DNA of 64,000 nucleotides from Morganella morganii H1r (GCF_000633515.1 NZ_AYMP01000017.1:22388-86387), one strand, 5' to 3'; numbered from the stretch's first letter, positions 35,203 through 45,232 are shown. Numbers and translations are program-made. The notes: generated by a model not told the origin, from the sequence alone.

Positions 35203-35643
35203 TTATGGCATCTTCTCCTGATGGGTTAATTCACGATCATCCTTGTTCACCATATGAGTGATAATTTTCCCGTCCTTTTTCAGGTACGCACCGGGGCCTT
35301 TTTCCGCCGGTTCCATTGCCAGTTTATCACCCGGGGTCACCGGTATTTTCTCCAGTTTTTCAGTGGCGACCAGCAGCACAACATCTTCATTTTTATCGGT
35401 TTTGCCGGTGATAGTGGTGACTTTTTCTTTTTTATTGTTTTCCACTGACTCCACACTCAGTTGTGCAGGCAAAATAACCGGCGATAAAATGGCAGCACTT
35501 ATCATCACAGAGCTGTAGGCACTGAGCACACTACTGACTGCCGCTGTCGATAAATAAGGATTATCCGGCAGTTTATCTGCATTGGCAGGCAGTGTGACCA
35601 GTGTGGCGGCACATAATATTGCCGGAAAAATAAACTTATTCAT
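35203..35643 (-). CDS. Secreted protein of unknown function paired with DUF2145
   Basis: A 146-residue protein with signal peptide MNKFIFPAILCAATLVTLPANA. The mature part has a small hydrophobic segment (VMISAAILSPVILPA) and a lysine-rich half (VTTITGKTDKNEDVVLLVA). No family is recognised. It begins after AAGGGAAA and its stop is one base from the DUF2145 start, so the two form an operon and are likely to act together outside the cytoplasm. Confidence 0.75.
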   Translation of the reverse strand: MNKFIFPAILCAATLVTLPANADKLPDNPYLSTAAVSSVLSAYSSVMISAAILSPVILPAQLSVESVENNKKEKVTTITGKTDKNEDVVLLVATEKLEKIPVTPGDKLAMEPAEKGPGAYLKKDGKIITHMVNKDDRELTHQEKMP

Positions 35644-35658
35644 GCTGTTTCCCTTAAA

Positions 35659-36168
35659 TTAATGAACAAACGTTCTTTTTACCCGTTCAGACACCAGGAA
35701 ATACGAAACCCAGATGATAGCGTAAATGACCAATCTTATCAGCGGATAATAAAGCGTGAAGTCCACATTAACATCCGGCAGATTAACCAGCACTATTTCC
35801 TGAATGGCTTCCGAGGCGATAGCAAAAAGAATAAAGGCAATAAACAGCTTCGGCAGATAACGGGAGAGCCTGAAGAAATAATACAGCGTTGTCAGTATCA
35901 GCAGCATGGTCAGTATGGTAAAAGCAATATTAATATACATGACCTGCAGTATGCGGTCAGGAATAAACCCCGCATTTTGCTGATATAAATCATACCACTC
36001 ACTCAGCGAGTAACCACCGGCACCCAGTGACAGAAAAAGCGTAATTAACGGCAGCCACAGCCAGCCGCCGATCCGTGATATCTGTTTTTCCGCGCACTCA
36101 TCACAATATTCCGCGTATTGCGGTATCTCTTTTTCCCCGCACTGAATACAGACCCATTTATGTTCCAT
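35659..36168 (-). CDS. DUF2569 membrane protein with N-terminal zinc ribbon
   Basis: A 169-residue protein. The first 30 residues carry two CxxC pairs (CIQCGE and CDECAE), likely a zinc ribbon on the cytoplasmic side. Four membrane helices follow, beginning RIGGWLWLPLITLFLS, the signature of DUF2569. The function is unknown. It lies just upstream of the secreted-protein/DUF2145 pair on the same strand and may be part of the same operon. Confidence 0.8.
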   Translation of the reverse strand: MEHKWVCIQCGEKEIPQYAEYCDECAEKQISRIGGWLWLPLITLFLSLGAGGYSLSEWYDLYQQNAGFIPDRILQVMYINIAFTILTMLLILTTLYYFFRLSRYLPKLFIAFILFAIASEAIQEIVLVNLPDVNVDFTLYYPLIRLVIYAIIWVSYFLVSERVKRTFVH

Positions 36169-36205
36169 ACATTATTTTCCGTTTTCGTCTTTCCGGATTA
36201 TCCGG

Positions 36206-36709
36206 TTATTGGGGTTGGTCGTTTATCCGGCTCATCAGAATCGCATCGACATAACGCCCGTCGCGGAACGCATAATCGCGGGCAATCCCTTCGCGCTGAA
36301 AACCGAATTTTTCATACAGAGCCAGACCGTCCGGATTATTGGCAAACACTTCCAGTTCAATACGGCGGATACCCAGCCAGTTATCACAATAATCGATCAT
36401 GGCCTGCATTAATGCACTGCCGACACCCTGCCTGCGGTAGTTTTTATTGACCGTAATACCAAAATTAACCACATGGCGGCGGCGGGGATTACTGTTCTGA
36501 TTAATGCCCAGCAGCCCGGCCACCACGCCCTCAACCACCGCGACCAGACGGGTGGCTGACTGATCACTCTGGCTCATCCTGTGTTCCCAGAATTTCCGCG
36601 AAGTGTACGGCATCTGTAACGTATTGGCGCAGGCGGTAAAGTCCTGATGCATGTCACACAAAGCTGCTGCATCCGAAGGATCGGCTAACCGGATGGTAAT
36701 CTGACGCAT
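36206..36709 (-). CDS. YhhY/AaaT-like amino acid N-acetyltransferase
   Basis: A 167-residue GNAT enzyme similar over its whole length to E. coli YhhY (AaaT), which acetylates some L-amino acids. Shared segments are NTLQMPYTS, RRRHVVNFGITVN, RRQGVGSALMQAMIDYCDNW, RIELEVFANN and LYEKFGFQREG. AAGGA lies 8 bases before the ATG. Substrate preference is inferred from the similarity only. Confidence 0.85.
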   Translation of the reverse strand: MRQITIRLADPSDAAALCDMHQDFTACANTLQMPYTSRKFWEHRMSQSDQSATRLVAVVEGVVAGLLGINQNSNPRRRHVVNFGITVNKNYRRQGVGSALMQAMIDYCDNWLGIRRIELEVFANNPDGLALYEKFGFQREGIARDYAFRDGRYVDAILMSRINDQPQ

Positions 36710-37014
36710 AGATAATATCCTTTATGTAATATTGTTATATTCCCTTATTAATGGCACCGATACAGTGTATCCGTCAACGGGATGAAAAGCGTTATCCGGA
36801 ACGTAAAAACGGTGCAGCCGTGTTTTTTCCTGTTATTTTATTTTTCACTGATCAAATTCTCCGGGAATGAAAGATGACGATAAAATAAGCGGAGTAACCT
36901 GCTGACATAAACCGGAAAATGCATTTTCTCTGAAAAATAAAAATTCATGTAAAAAGTAGGCTAACCGGCGGCGGGCGATTACACTTATTCTTTCCGGAAA
37001 CAATAAGGATTGTC

Positions 37015-37593
37015 ATGAACATCCGGTTTCTTAAATCCGTATTCTGCAAATCAGGTATCAGGCAGATGACTCATTCAGTACAGACACTGGTTTTTCTGCG
37101 CCACGGCGAAAAACCGGACAATGACAGTGGTCAGTTAACCGGCAAGGGATTAAACCGTGCGCTGGCACTGGCTGATCTTCTGATCGCCCGTTACGGAAGG
37201 GCGGATGCGCTGTATGCCGCCGCGCCGAAACAAAGCAAGCTCGGCAATTCGCTGCGCTCCCTTCAGACCATAACCCCGGTGGCAATCCGCTTATCTCTGC
37301 CGGTGCATCTGGAATTTCACGCCAAAGAAACCAAAGCGCTGCGGGATGCATTACTGGATAAAACCCACCACCGGCATACGGTCTTTGTGGTCTGGGAGCA
37401 TGATAATCTGATTAAGGTCGTAAGGGATATTCTGAAACAGACCGGCGGGGGTTACGCCGGTATGCCGGCCTGGCCGCGTGAGGATTTTGACAGCCTGTGG
37501 GTGCTGACGATTACCAGAAAGAACGGGGAAATCAATATTGCATTTACTCAGGAGAAACAGGGACTGAACAATCTGAACGATTATTATTCCTGA
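37015..37593 (+). CDS. Histidine phosphatase superfamily protein
   Basis: A 192-residue protein of the phosphoglycerate-mutase-like superfamily. The catalytic RHG motif is FLRHGEKPDNDS (R29, H30), and the second half of the active site is VWEHDNL. It is shorter than classical branch members. The ATG at 37015 follows AAGGA; a downstream ATG at residue 18 would give a version beginning MTHSVQTLVFLRHG. The substrate is unknown. It stands alone before the control region of fimbrial operon 2. Confidence 0.8.
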   Translation: MNIRFLKSVFCKSGIRQMTHSVQTLVFLRHGEKPDNDSGQLTGKGLNRALALADLLIARYGRADALYAAAPKQSKLGNSLRSLQTITPVAIRLSLPVHLEFHAKETKALRDALLDKTHHRHTVFVVWEHDNLIKVVRDILKQTGGGYAGMPAWPREDFDSLWVLTITRKNGEINIAFTQEKQGLNNLNDYYS

Positions 37594-38354
37594 ATCGTAT
37601 AAGTATGATGATGAAAATTACGTATTTATTATGAATTAATGACATCATGGTGGTTATTCTGATGGTGAGATTAATCTTAATAATGGGAGGCATTTTCTCT
37701 TAATTTACAATGTGTGAACCAGGCTTTCCTGCGCAGGGCATATCCGGGTAGCGATTATTCCGGAAAGCTAAAATGAAATGTAATGAATTAACTCCATGGG
37801 TATTAACCGGTATTTCAAGTTTATATATGGTTTTTGGTTGCCTTTTACATTTAAATCACAATCTCTGCATCGTTAAAAATCTTATAAAACAATATTTTTC
37901 TTTATAAATCAGTGCGTTGATGTTTATATCGTTATGGTAAGTGTATTTTATTGTCATTTATATTAATGAATGACATTTATTAATAATAAATCTCGTACTG
38001 TTTGTACTGTATATCCGTAACATTAGATTAATTTAATGTTAATGTAATAACAAAGTATGAATACTGATTTAATATTATCACTGAAATTACTCTGGACTGA
38101 CACGGAAAATAGATGGTAGTGTTTGTTAAACCTGAATGGTTGGTATTTTTGTAAAATAGTTACATCCGGAGAGAAAAGTCAATAGCGTAAAATAAAGTTA
38201 CTAATAAATATAATAGAGGTTATTTGATATCATCAGGTGATATATCTGATGTGAATATTTCTATGCGCATAGCTAATGATTAGTTTGCGGCGTCAGCCGG
38301 AATTAAAAATGGAGTTGTAAATTACTACTGTTAATTTCTATAAAAGGAAGTATT
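37594..38354. other. AT-rich control region upstream of fimbrial operon 2
   Basis: About 760 bases without a recognisable gene. It holds several short symmetric sequences: CATCAG (38231-38236) / CTGATG (38246-38251), and the perfect palindrome CTATGCGCATAG (38261-38272) about 85 bases before the pilin start. No long flanking inverted repeats of an invertible promoter were found. Confidence 0.45.
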
Positions 38355-38879
38355 ATGAAACTTAAATATGCTGTTTTACCAACTGCTCTTGCTTTGTTAT
38401 TCAGTGCTGCATCATTTGCTGATGATACTGGTACTATTTACTTCGAAGGAAAGATTAATGCATCGACCTGTAAAGTGAATAATGGTGTGAGAAATGTTTA
38501 TGTCGATATGGGGACTCACGATGCGAGTATATTTGCGAATCCCGGCGATTCAACCATAGGACCGGATGTCGAGCTGAAACTGACAGAATGTACCGGTAAG
38601 AATGCAAACGTGTCATTACTGGCTCAGAATCCTGTTGCTGGTGCTGAAGAGCAGATTGGCTTAAAAGCAACACCAACCTCTGCCACCGGCTTGGTTATTG
38701 TTTTAAATGACAAGTCATCAAATCAGGTTCGTAAGGTAAATGGTACGGAAATCTCAACACAACCGATTATCGGTGGTGAAACAACATTTAAATATGTACC
38801 ACGTCTGCTCAGAACTGCAGAGCCGTTACAACCTGGTACGATTGATGCTGCAGTAGATTATACCATTACGTATAACTAA
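38355..38879 (+). CDS. Major fimbrial subunit, operon 2
   Basis: A 174-residue pilin with signal peptide ending near SAASFA. The mature part has C39 and C79 in the pilin positions, VYVDMGTHDASIF between them, and the C-terminal AAVDYTITYN with a penultimate tyrosine pattern. AAAGGAAG precedes the ATG. It is followed by a tetraloop hairpin and then the chaperone gene, the arrangement expected for the most abundant subunit of operon 2. Confidence 0.92.
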   Translation: MKLKYAVLPTALALLFSAASFADDTGTIYFEGKINASTCKVNNGVRNVYVDMGTHDASIFANPGDSTIGPDVELKLTECTGKNANVSLLAQNPVAGAEEQIGLKATPTSATGLVIVLNDKSSNQVRKVNGTEISTQPIIGGETTFKYVPRLLRTAEPLQPGTIDAAVDYTITYN

Positions 38880-38892
38880 TAACTATATGCAT

Positions 38893-38916
38893 ACAGGGCA
38901 GATTCGTCTGCCCTGT
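38893..38916 (+). promoter_or_regulatory. UUCG-tetraloop hairpin between pilin and chaperone genes, operon 2
   Basis: A 10-base perfect stem (ACAGGGCAGA / TCTGCCCTGT) closed by TTCG lies 14 bases after the pilin stop codon and 21 before the chaperone start. UUCG loops are extra stable. It may end part of the transcripts or protect pilin mRNA from exonucleases, giving more pilin than assembly proteins. Confidence 0.65.
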
Positions 38917-38937
38917 TAATTATTGTCAGGTGGAGTC

Positions 38938-39612
38938 ATGATTAAATCTATTAAGATATTTATATTTATACTTTCATGTATTTTTATAAGTTACAGTGTT
39001 GCCGATACATACCTGGGAGCAACCCGGGTTGTTATCAGTGACGGTAAAAATGAAGGTAGTACAAGTATACATAATAAGGATAAAGTAAATTATCTTATCC
39101 AAAGCTGGGTACTGGATGAAAATGAACAGGAAACGAATGACATTGTAATAACTCCTCCGTTATTCAAGCTGGAGAGTAATACATCGAGCAGCCTCCGGGT
39201 GGTGATGGTCGGTGAACCACCTGCGGATCGTGAATCTCTGTATTGGCTGAATGTGAAATTTATTCCGTCAACGGATAGAAATCTGAAAATAAACAAGCTT
39301 ACCTTTGCGGTTAACAACCGAGTTAAAATAATTTACAGACCAAAATCGTTATCTTTTACAGATCCTGTTGATGTATTTAAAAAAGTGAGTGTCCGCTATG
39401 TTGACGGGAAAATAGAGTTTAAAAATCCGACAAAATACTTCATTAATATTAGTGAAGTTAAGGTGAATGATGATGTTTTGAAATCTCCGAGCTATATAAA
39501 ACCTGAATCATCGACATTAATTTTGTTAAAAAATAATAAAAAACCATCTGTGGTAAACTACGTATTTATTGATGATTTAGGGAAATTGAATCTATTTAAG
39601 GCTGATTTGTGA
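38938..39612 (+). CDS. Periplasmic fimbrial chaperone, operon 2
   Basis: A 224-residue PapD-type chaperone. The signal peptide is MIKSIKIFIFILSCIFISYS to about VAD. Conserved segments are LGATRVVISDGK, YLIQSWVLDENEQ, IVITPPLFKLESNTSSSLRV and ESLYWLNVKFIP. The start at 38938 is selected for AGGTGGAG upstream and an intact signal peptide. It is part of operon 2, between the pilin and usher genes. Confidence 0.94.
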   Translation: MIKSIKIFIFILSCIFISYSVADTYLGATRVVISDGKNEGSTSIHNKDKVNYLIQSWVLDENEQETNDIVITPPLFKLESNTSSSLRVVMVGEPPADRESLYWLNVKFIPSTDRNLKINKLTFAVNNRVKIIYRPKSLSFTDPVDVFKKVSVRYVDGKIEFKNPTKYFINISEVKVNDDVLKSPSYIKPESSTLILLKNNKKPSVVNYVFIDDLGKLNLFKADL

Positions 39613-39664
39613 TTTTTAAATAAAATTTTCTTTTCATGATAGGGATTTTCATGGAGATATTATT

Positions 39665-42217
39665 ATGAAATCATCAGAAAGAACATGGCGTTACAGTTCA
39701 ATTCTGATAGTTGCATTGTCAGGCATCAACCCGGCAGGAGCCGACGATTATTTTGACCCCGATTTTCTTACCAGCCCGTCGGGCAAAGCGCTTAATATCG
39801 ATTTAACCGCATTTGAAAAATCATCTTTCATACCCGGCACTTACCGGGTTGATATCTATCTGAATGACAAGTATGTCAATACGCAGGAAATTCTGTTCTA
39901 CAGCGACAAAAATACCCATAAACTGCGGCCTTGCTTTACAGATACAGAGTTAGCGGACTACGGCATAAAGCCGGAATATTATTCGTTACAGGATCAATCC
40001 GGGGATTGTGTTGACCTGAGTGGTATTCCGGGAGCGGAGGCTGAATTTAAAGGGAATATGGGCCGGCTGTATCTCAGTATGCCGCAGGTGATGTTTGATC
40101 AGAAAGCGCTGGATGCCCGGCAGGAGTTACTGTGGGATGACGGCATTCCTTCTGTTTTTACTGATTATAGTTTTTCCGGCCTGCATCTGGTTGACAGTAA
40201 AAATAATCATACCGACGATTCCTTTTATCTGAATCTGCGTTCCGGTGTGAATCTCGGCAGCTGGCGTTACCGCAACAACAGTACCTGGAGCAGAAGTTCG
40301 GATGGTAATCAAAAATGGGAGAGTCAGCTGAATTATATTGAACGTCCTCTGCGGTCAATAAAAAGTAACTTTTTAGTTGGCGATAATTTTTCGGATTCTG
40401 ATATTTTTGATAACGTCGCATTTCGCGGAATAAAACTATGGTCAGATGACCAGATGTATCCGCAATATGCCAGTATATATGCCCCTGTTATCAGTGGTGT
40501 AGCCACAACAGACTCCACTATTGAGATATATCAGAACGGTTATGTTATTTACCGGACTAATGTCCCTGCGGGACCTTATGAATTAACCGATGTTATTCCT
40601 CTGAACAGCGGGGAAAATTTATACGTTGTCCGTAAAGGTATTGACGGCAGCGAATTCCGTTCTGTTGTTCCTTTTTCATCTCTTAATTTCATGCAGCGTA
40701 AGGATCGCTATAAATACAGTATTACAGCTGGTCAGTACAGAATGAATAATTACGTGACTTCAGAAAATACCGGTAATAAAACAAAATTTGTTCAGGCAGA
40801 TACATTCTACGGACTAACCGGTAATACCACTATTTTCGGCGGTGTTCAGGTTGCCTCCCGTTATCAGGCCTATGACGCCGGTATCGGTATCAATATTCCG
40901 GTCGTGGGTGCGATAGCAACGGATATTATGTTCACCCGGGCGCAACCGGATTCTTTTGACGATATGAATGGCAGGGCATTTCGTGTCCGTTACTCCAAGT
41001 CGCTGGAAGAGACGGGCACGAGTATCAGTTTTGCCGGGTATCGCTATATGAGTGGTGATTATCTCACCATGACTGATATGTTTGATTATTACAGCGGACG
41101 GGCGGATACATCGGCTTATCTGATGCGTAAAGGTCAGTTTGATTTAACAATGACCCAAAGCTTACCGGATGAACTGGGAATATTAAATGCGTCGGTATCC
41201 CGTCAGACGTACAACACCTATTATAATAATGAAGAAAAAAGTACTGAGTCTTATAATATCGGTTATAGCAATGTATTTTACGGGGCAACGGTGAGTGTCA
41301 ACTATGCCTATTATAAAAATTCACTCAACCGGAAAAAGAATTCGTCCAATCTTTTTGATACAGACCGTAATAATGACCATGTTGTTTCCCTGAATATCAG
41401 TATTCCCTTACAGGGTCGTTTTAACGATCAGTGGGTAACCTACGGAGCCTCTTATGATAAGGACGGTAACTTTGATAATTACGCCGGGATTGGCGGTCTC
41501 CTTCTGGATGAAAAAAACCTCGCGTGGAACGTTCAGCAGGGATATGGCAACAAGGGGAATGGCTACTACGGTAGTGCATACGGTAAATATAAAGGGCAAT
41601 ACGGCGATGTGAATGCCGGGTATTCTTATAAGAAAGATAACCACCAGTTTTCTTATGGTCTGAACGGTTCCCTGGTTGCCAGCGGTTATGGCGTTACACT
41701 GGCACGACCGCTCGGTAATACTAACGGACTGATATACACGCCGGGCGCTGAAGGTATCCATATTCTTAATAATCCCGGCGTGGCAACGGACGGTTCCGGC
41801 CTGGCCATCGTGTCTAATCTTATTCCTTACCGTAATAACAGTGTCCGGATTAATGACCTGACACTTCCGGAAAATGCGGAAATTGACGCCACGATAAAAG
41901 AAATATATCCGACCCGCGGCGCCATTGTTTTGCTTGATTATAAAACAACTCTCGGAACCAAAATTCTGGTCACACTGCGCGGAGAAGATAATCAGCTGAT
42001 TCCGTTTGGTGCTTATGCAGAAACCGGCGGTGACGGTGAACAGGAACGTACATATGTCAGTAACCACGGGCGGCTTTATCTCACCGGGGCGAAAGATAAA
42101 GATACTATCAGGATCACCTGGGGAGACGAAAATCAATATCAGTGCAGTTTTTCTTACGATATTAACGGAAAACGGAAAGTAAACGGATTTTATCTTTTCG
42201 ATGCAGTTTGTCACTGA
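39665..42217 (+). CDS. Outer membrane fimbrial usher, operon 2
   Basis: An 850-residue usher. After the signal peptide (to about PAGAD) it has the N-terminal domain (FDPDFLTSPSGKALNID, FIPGTYRVDIYLND), the barrel and plug region (AFRGIKLWSDDQMYPQYA, IYQNGYVIYRTNVPAGPYEL) and the C-terminal domains (YPTRGAIVLLDYKTTLGTKI, NHGRLYLTGA), ending in a cysteine pair (QYQCSFSYD, FDAVCH). GGAG precedes the ATG. It is clearly a different fimbrial type from the operon 1 usher. Confidence 0.95.
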   Translation: MKSSERTWRYSSILIVALSGINPAGADDYFDPDFLTSPSGKALNIDLTAFEKSSFIPGTYRVDIYLNDKYVNTQEILFYSDKNTHKLRPCFTDTELADYGIKPEYYSLQDQSGDCVDLSGIPGAEAEFKGNMGRLYLSMPQVMFDQKALDARQELLWDDGIPSVFTDYSFSGLHLVDSKNNHTDDSFYLNLRSGVNLGSWRYRNNSTWSRSSDGNQKWESQLNYIERPLRSIKSNFLVGDNFSDSDIFDNVAFRGIKLWSDDQMYPQYASIYAPVISGVATTDSTIEIYQNGYVIYRTNVPAGPYELTDVIPLNSGENLYVVRKGIDGSEFRSVVPFSSLNFMQRKDRYKYSITAGQYRMNNYVTSENTGNKTKFVQADTFYGLTGNTTIFGGVQVASRYQAYDAGIGINIPVVGAIATDIMFTRAQPDSFDDMNGRAFRVRYSKSLEETGTSISFAGYRYMSGDYLTMTDMFDYYSGRADTSAYLMRKGQFDLTMTQSLPDELGILNASVSRQTYNTYYNNEEKSTESYNIGYSNVFYGATVSVNYAYYKNSLNRKKNSSNLFDTDRNNDHVVSLNISIPLQGRFNDQWVTYGASYDKDGNFDNYAGIGGLLLDEKNLAWNVQQGYGNKGNGYYGSAYGKYKGQYGDVNAGYSYKKDNHQFSYGLNGSLVASGYGVTLARPLGNTNGLIYTPGAEGIHILNNPGVATDGSGLAIVSNLIPYRNNSVRINDLTLPENAEIDATIKEIYPTRGAIVLLDYKTTLGTKILVTLRGEDNQLIPFGAYAETGGDGEQERTYVSNHGRLYLTGAKDKDTIRITWGDENQYQCSFSYDINGKRKVNGFYLFDAVCH

Positions 42218-42274
42218 CAGGTATATTACCGTATCGGCAGTGGCAGTCGGTAAATAGCATTTAGTGGAGTTATA

Positions 42275-43219
42275 ATGATACTGAAGAATCGAAATAAATG
42301 GCTGATGCTGACATTACTCATGTTTTCAATACCGGCAGCAGCGGATTGCGGCAAAAGTACAGCTGTGCTGAAAACAGCAGAATCACATCTGCTGGCACGT
42401 GTTGAGGGTAAAATCAGCGCCGGAACGTTAATGGCGACGGATATATTGCAGGTTGATGATATTTCAACCTGTAATAACAGCATGTACGAGGAGTTATTAC
42501 TGGTAACAACGCAGCGGAACAGTGATGCATCCCCTGAGTTTTTCAGGATGATAAACGGGGCGCCTGCCTATTACCTTAACAAGGACTATGCTTATTCTGT
42601 CCGCCTGGACGGCGTCCAGCCTTCTTCATCAAAGGGTATTGCGTTTTCTGCGGAAAACCGGAATGGCGTGATGTACATTCCCCGGGTCACTATTTCGGTT
42701 TATGCGGCAAAAGATAATCCGGAGCCGCTGAGATTATCATCATCACAGGTCGGGTTGATAAAGGATGACCGGTACGAAACAATCGCAAGGCTTAAATTAT
42801 CGGCCAATATTGATACTGTTGAAACCTGTGTCATTGATACCCCTCAGATAGTTTATAACTTCGGTAATCTGGATCTTGCTGATTTTCCCGAAGAAACGGG
42901 TAAAACAACCATTCACGCCGGGAATGTGCTTTCAGTCAGCTGCACGAATGAGCAAACCACCAAAAGCGTTTCGATTACACTGAGCGGGACAACCCGTTTC
43001 GCGCATGCAGATAAAGCGGTTATCGCCTCAACGAATCCGGCAATCGGTTTTGTGCTTTATCATGATAATGAACAGATTACCGCGAAAAATAAGATGTATA
43101 TCGGCGATATGCAAAAACAGTTAAGTGCGTCTGTAACAGCCTATATTTATAAACTGAAAAATCAGGTTGAACCGGGGCAGTTCTCGGGAACAGCAGAATA
43201 TATTATCCGCTTTGACTGA
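42275..43219 (+). CDS. Fimbrial tip adhesin, operon 2
   Basis: A 314-residue secreted protein with signal peptide MILKNRNKWLMLTLLMFSIP to about AAAD. Residues 25-180 form a likely receptor-binding domain with no pilin pattern. From about residue 185 a pilin domain follows (ETCVIDTPQIVYNFGNLDLA, VSCTNEQ), ending EYIIRFD. It is the last gene of operon 2, which therefore has only four structural genes. The ligand is unknown. Confidence 0.82.
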   Translation: MILKNRNKWLMLTLLMFSIPAAADCGKSTAVLKTAESHLLARVEGKISAGTLMATDILQVDDISTCNNSMYEELLLVTTQRNSDASPEFFRMINGAPAYYLNKDYAYSVRLDGVQPSSSKGIAFSAENRNGVMYIPRVTISVYAAKDNPEPLRLSSSQVGLIKDDRYETIARLKLSANIDTVETCVIDTPQIVYNFGNLDLADFPEETGKTTIHAGNVLSVSCTNEQTTKSVSITLSGTTRFAHADKAVIASTNPAIGFVLYHDNEQITAKNKMYIGDMQKQLSASVTAYIYKLKNQVEPGQFSGTAEYIIRFD

Positions 43220-43278
43220 TAAAGGGGCAGGGGATATTTGTATTGCCTCCCGGAGTGATTTGCCCGGGAGGTATGCAA

Positions 43279-43578
43279 TCAGCTCTCTTTCTTTTTGCGG
43301 CTGGCTTCTTCCGCCCGTTTACGGCGCATTTCTTTCGGGTCCGCAATCAGCGGGCGGTATATTTCCACGCGGTCACCATCACTGACAATATCGGTCAGTT
43401 TTGCCGGGCGGCTGAAAATACCGACTTTATTCTTTGTTAAATCCACATCATCCCGTAATGATAAAATACCGGACGCGAGAATAACGGCCTCCACGGTGGC
43501 CCCTTCATTTATTTTCACCGGGATCAGAAATTGTTTATCCGGCAGGGCGTAGCAGACTTCAGCGGAAATATCAGACAC
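43279..43578 (-). CDS. rnfH: RnfH-family protein (formerly RatB)
   Basis: A 99-residue ubiquitin-like-fold protein of the RnfH family. It has [19 protein letters not shown] near the start and [20 protein letters not shown] then [20 protein letters not shown], the conserved C-terminal signature with a lysine/arginine tail. Its function is unclear. It overlaps ratA by 8 bases, the usual arrangement in gammaproteobacteria. Confidence 0.93.
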   Translation of the reverse strand: MSDISAEVCYALPDKQFLIPVKINEGATVEAVILASGILSLRDDVDLTKNKVGIFSRPAKLTDIVSDGDRVEIYRPLIADPKEMRRKRAEEASRKKKES

Positions 43579-44005
43579 GGTAAACCTCTTTTGCCCGTTT
43601 GGTAAATGCCATCACCATATTACCGGCCAGCTCTTTAAAGATACGGCCGAAAGCCAGCTCAACCAGTTTATTGGTAAACTCAAAATCCAGATTCAGCTCA
43701 ACTTTGCACGCATCCTGGCTCAGCGGAATAAACGACCAGCCGCCCATCAGTTTGCGGAACGGGCCTTCCACTAACTGCATACGGATATACTCATTACTGG
43801 TCAGCTGATTGCGGGTCACAAAGGTTTTACTGATACCGGCTTTGGACACATCCACAGACGCGGTCATCTCATCCTGGTCATGGCTGATAATACGGCTTCC
43901 CACGCAACCCGGTAAAAATTCCGGATACGCACGGACATCATTCACAAGGTTGTACATCTGTTCCACACTGAACGGAACCAGTGCAGAGCGGCTAATTTGC
44001 GGCAT
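43571..44005 (-). CDS. ratA: RatA, START-like ribosome association protein
   Basis: A 144-residue protein nearly collinear with E. coli RatA ([70 protein letters not shown]). RatA was described as a toxin that blocks 50S association; its fold matches the coenzyme Q-binding COQ10/START family. The start at 44005 follows AGGA and matches the family; an upstream in-frame ATG lies in the leader. It is divergent from smpB, as in E. coli. Confidence 0.93.
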   Translation of the reverse strand: MPQISRSALVPFSVEQMYNLVNDVRAYPEFLPGCVGSRIISHDQDEMTASVDVSKAGISKTFVTRNQLTSNEYIRMQLVEGPFRKLMGGWSFIPLSQDACKVELNLDFEFTNKLVELAFGRIFKELAGNMVMAFTKRAKEVYRV

Positions 44006-44305
44006 AACATATCCTGCGGTCAAAAATCACGAAACGGCGGAAATTATCGCCGCCTGTCAAATCGTATTATACTGTGCTGCAGCGCGGAGATAAATGCACA
44101 ATGCGGCACGTACTGATGACAGAATGTATCTTAATGACAACAAAGATGTTTGTCACAAAAAGCACTTGCCAAATCCCGCTGACATGTTAAAAACAGCGTA
44201 CAGGGACAGAAAACCCGTAACGGCGCTTAAAATATCAGCATTTACCGTGCGACGGATAAATAAGCAATTTATTTCGGGTGTGCATAACGTATAATAGTGA
44301 ACATT

Positions 44306-44788
44306 ATGACAAAGAAAAAAGCTCACAAACCAGGCTCTGCCACCATCGCGCTGAATAAACGCGCCCGCCACGACTACTTTATCGAAGAAGAGATAGAAGC
44401 CGGTCTGGCGCTGCAGGGCTGGGAAGTCAAATCATTACGTGCAGGTAAAGCCAACCTGGGGGACAGCTACGTCATCCTCCGTGACGGCGAAGCTTTCCTG
44501 TTTGGTGCCAACTTCACACCGCTCAGCGTGGCATCATCCCACGTTGTCTGCGATCCGACCCGGACACGCAAACTGCTGCTCAACCAGCGTGAACTGGACA
44601 GCCTGTACGGCAAAATCAACCGTGACGGACACACCGTGGTCGCACTGTCGCTGTACTGGAAAAACGCCTGGTGCAAAGTCAAAATCGGCATTGCCAAAGG
44701 TAAGAAAGAACACGACAAACGCGATGACATCCGCGAACGTGAGTGGAAATTAGACAAAGCAAGAATTATGAAGCACGCAGGGCGTTAA
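44306..44788 (+). CDS. smpB: SsrA-binding protein SmpB
   Basis: A 160-residue protein, the same length as E. coli SmpB and almost identical in its core: [56 protein letters not shown] and a basic C-terminal tail. It binds the tRNA-like end of tmRNA and brings it to stalled ribosomes. The ATG at 44306 matches the family start; a GTG three codons earlier is in frame. ssrA follows 49 bases downstream. Confidence 0.97.
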   Translation: MTKKKAHKPGSATIALNKRARHDYFIEEEIEAGLALQGWEVKSLRAGKANLGDSYVILRDGEAFLFGANFTPLSVASSHVVCDPTRTRKLLLNQRELDSLYGKINRDGHTVVALSLYWKNAWCKVKIGIAKGKKEHDKRDDIREREWKLDKARIMKHAGR

Positions 44789-44816
44789 GTACTGGTATTC
44801 CGTACTGATTTTCTGA

Positions 44817-44822
44817 TATACT
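44817..44822 (+). promoter_or_regulatory. Probable -10 box of the ssrA promoter
   Basis: TATACT lies 15 bases upstream of the mature 5' end of tmRNA. A short leader removed by RNase P is normal for this RNA. The -35 region is not clearly recognisable. Confidence 0.45.
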
Positions 44823-44836
44823 GTGTTTCACAACTT

Positions 44837-45200
44837 GGGGCTGATTCTGGATTCGACGGGATTTGCGAAACCCAAGGTGCATGCCGTGGGGCGGTTGGCC
44901 ACGATAAAAGCCGCAAAAAAATAGTCGCAAACGACGAAAACTACGCTTTAGCAGCTTAATAACCTGCTCAGAGCCTTCTCTCCCTAGCCTCCGCTCTTAG
45001 GACGGGGATCAAGAGAGGTCAAACCCAAAAGAGATCGTGTGGACTTCCTGCCCGGGGAGAAAGCATTAAAACGAATCGGGCTAGTTTGTTAGTGGCGTGT
45101 CTGTCCGCAGCTGGCAAGCGAATGTAAAGACCAGACTAAGCATGTAGTACCGAAGGTGTAGAAATTTCGGACGCGGGTTCAACTCCCGCCAGCTCCACCA
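44837..45200 (+). ncRNA. ssrA: Transfer-messenger RNA (tmRNA)
   Basis: A 364-base RNA beginning GGGGCTGATTCTGGATTCGA and ending CCCGCCAGCTCCACCA. The two ends pair to form the alanyl acceptor stem, with a T-arm (GGTTCAACTCC) near the 3' end. The tag reading frame is at 44927-44959 and encodes ANDENYALAA followed by TAA, the same tag as E. coli. The encoded CCA is present. The 3' end is the attachment site used by the island that follows. Confidence 0.98.
45185..45200 (+). other. Left attachment site of the genomic island (3' end of ssrA)
   Basis: The integrase gene begins 182 bases downstream of ssrA and points away from it, the classical arrangement of CP4-57-type elements inserted at the ssrA 3' end. 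The core repeat must lie near the T-arm and acceptor end (coordinates approximate). A second copy was not seen before position 64000, so the right end lies outside the window. Confidence 0.6.
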
Positions 45201-45232
45201 AATTATCTTCTAAGGACGTCCAAAGAAGACTG

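Noticed and set aside
37594..38354. An invertible switch in front of fimbrial operon 2
   Set aside because: Only short symmetric sequences were found, no long inverted repeats flanking a promoter, and no adjacent recombinase gene.
43246..43271. GC-rich stem CCTCCCGG / CCGGGAGG as terminator of fimbrial operon 2
   Set aside because: The stem is 8 bases with a 10-base loop and no T-run follows, so evidence was too weak to list it as a feature.
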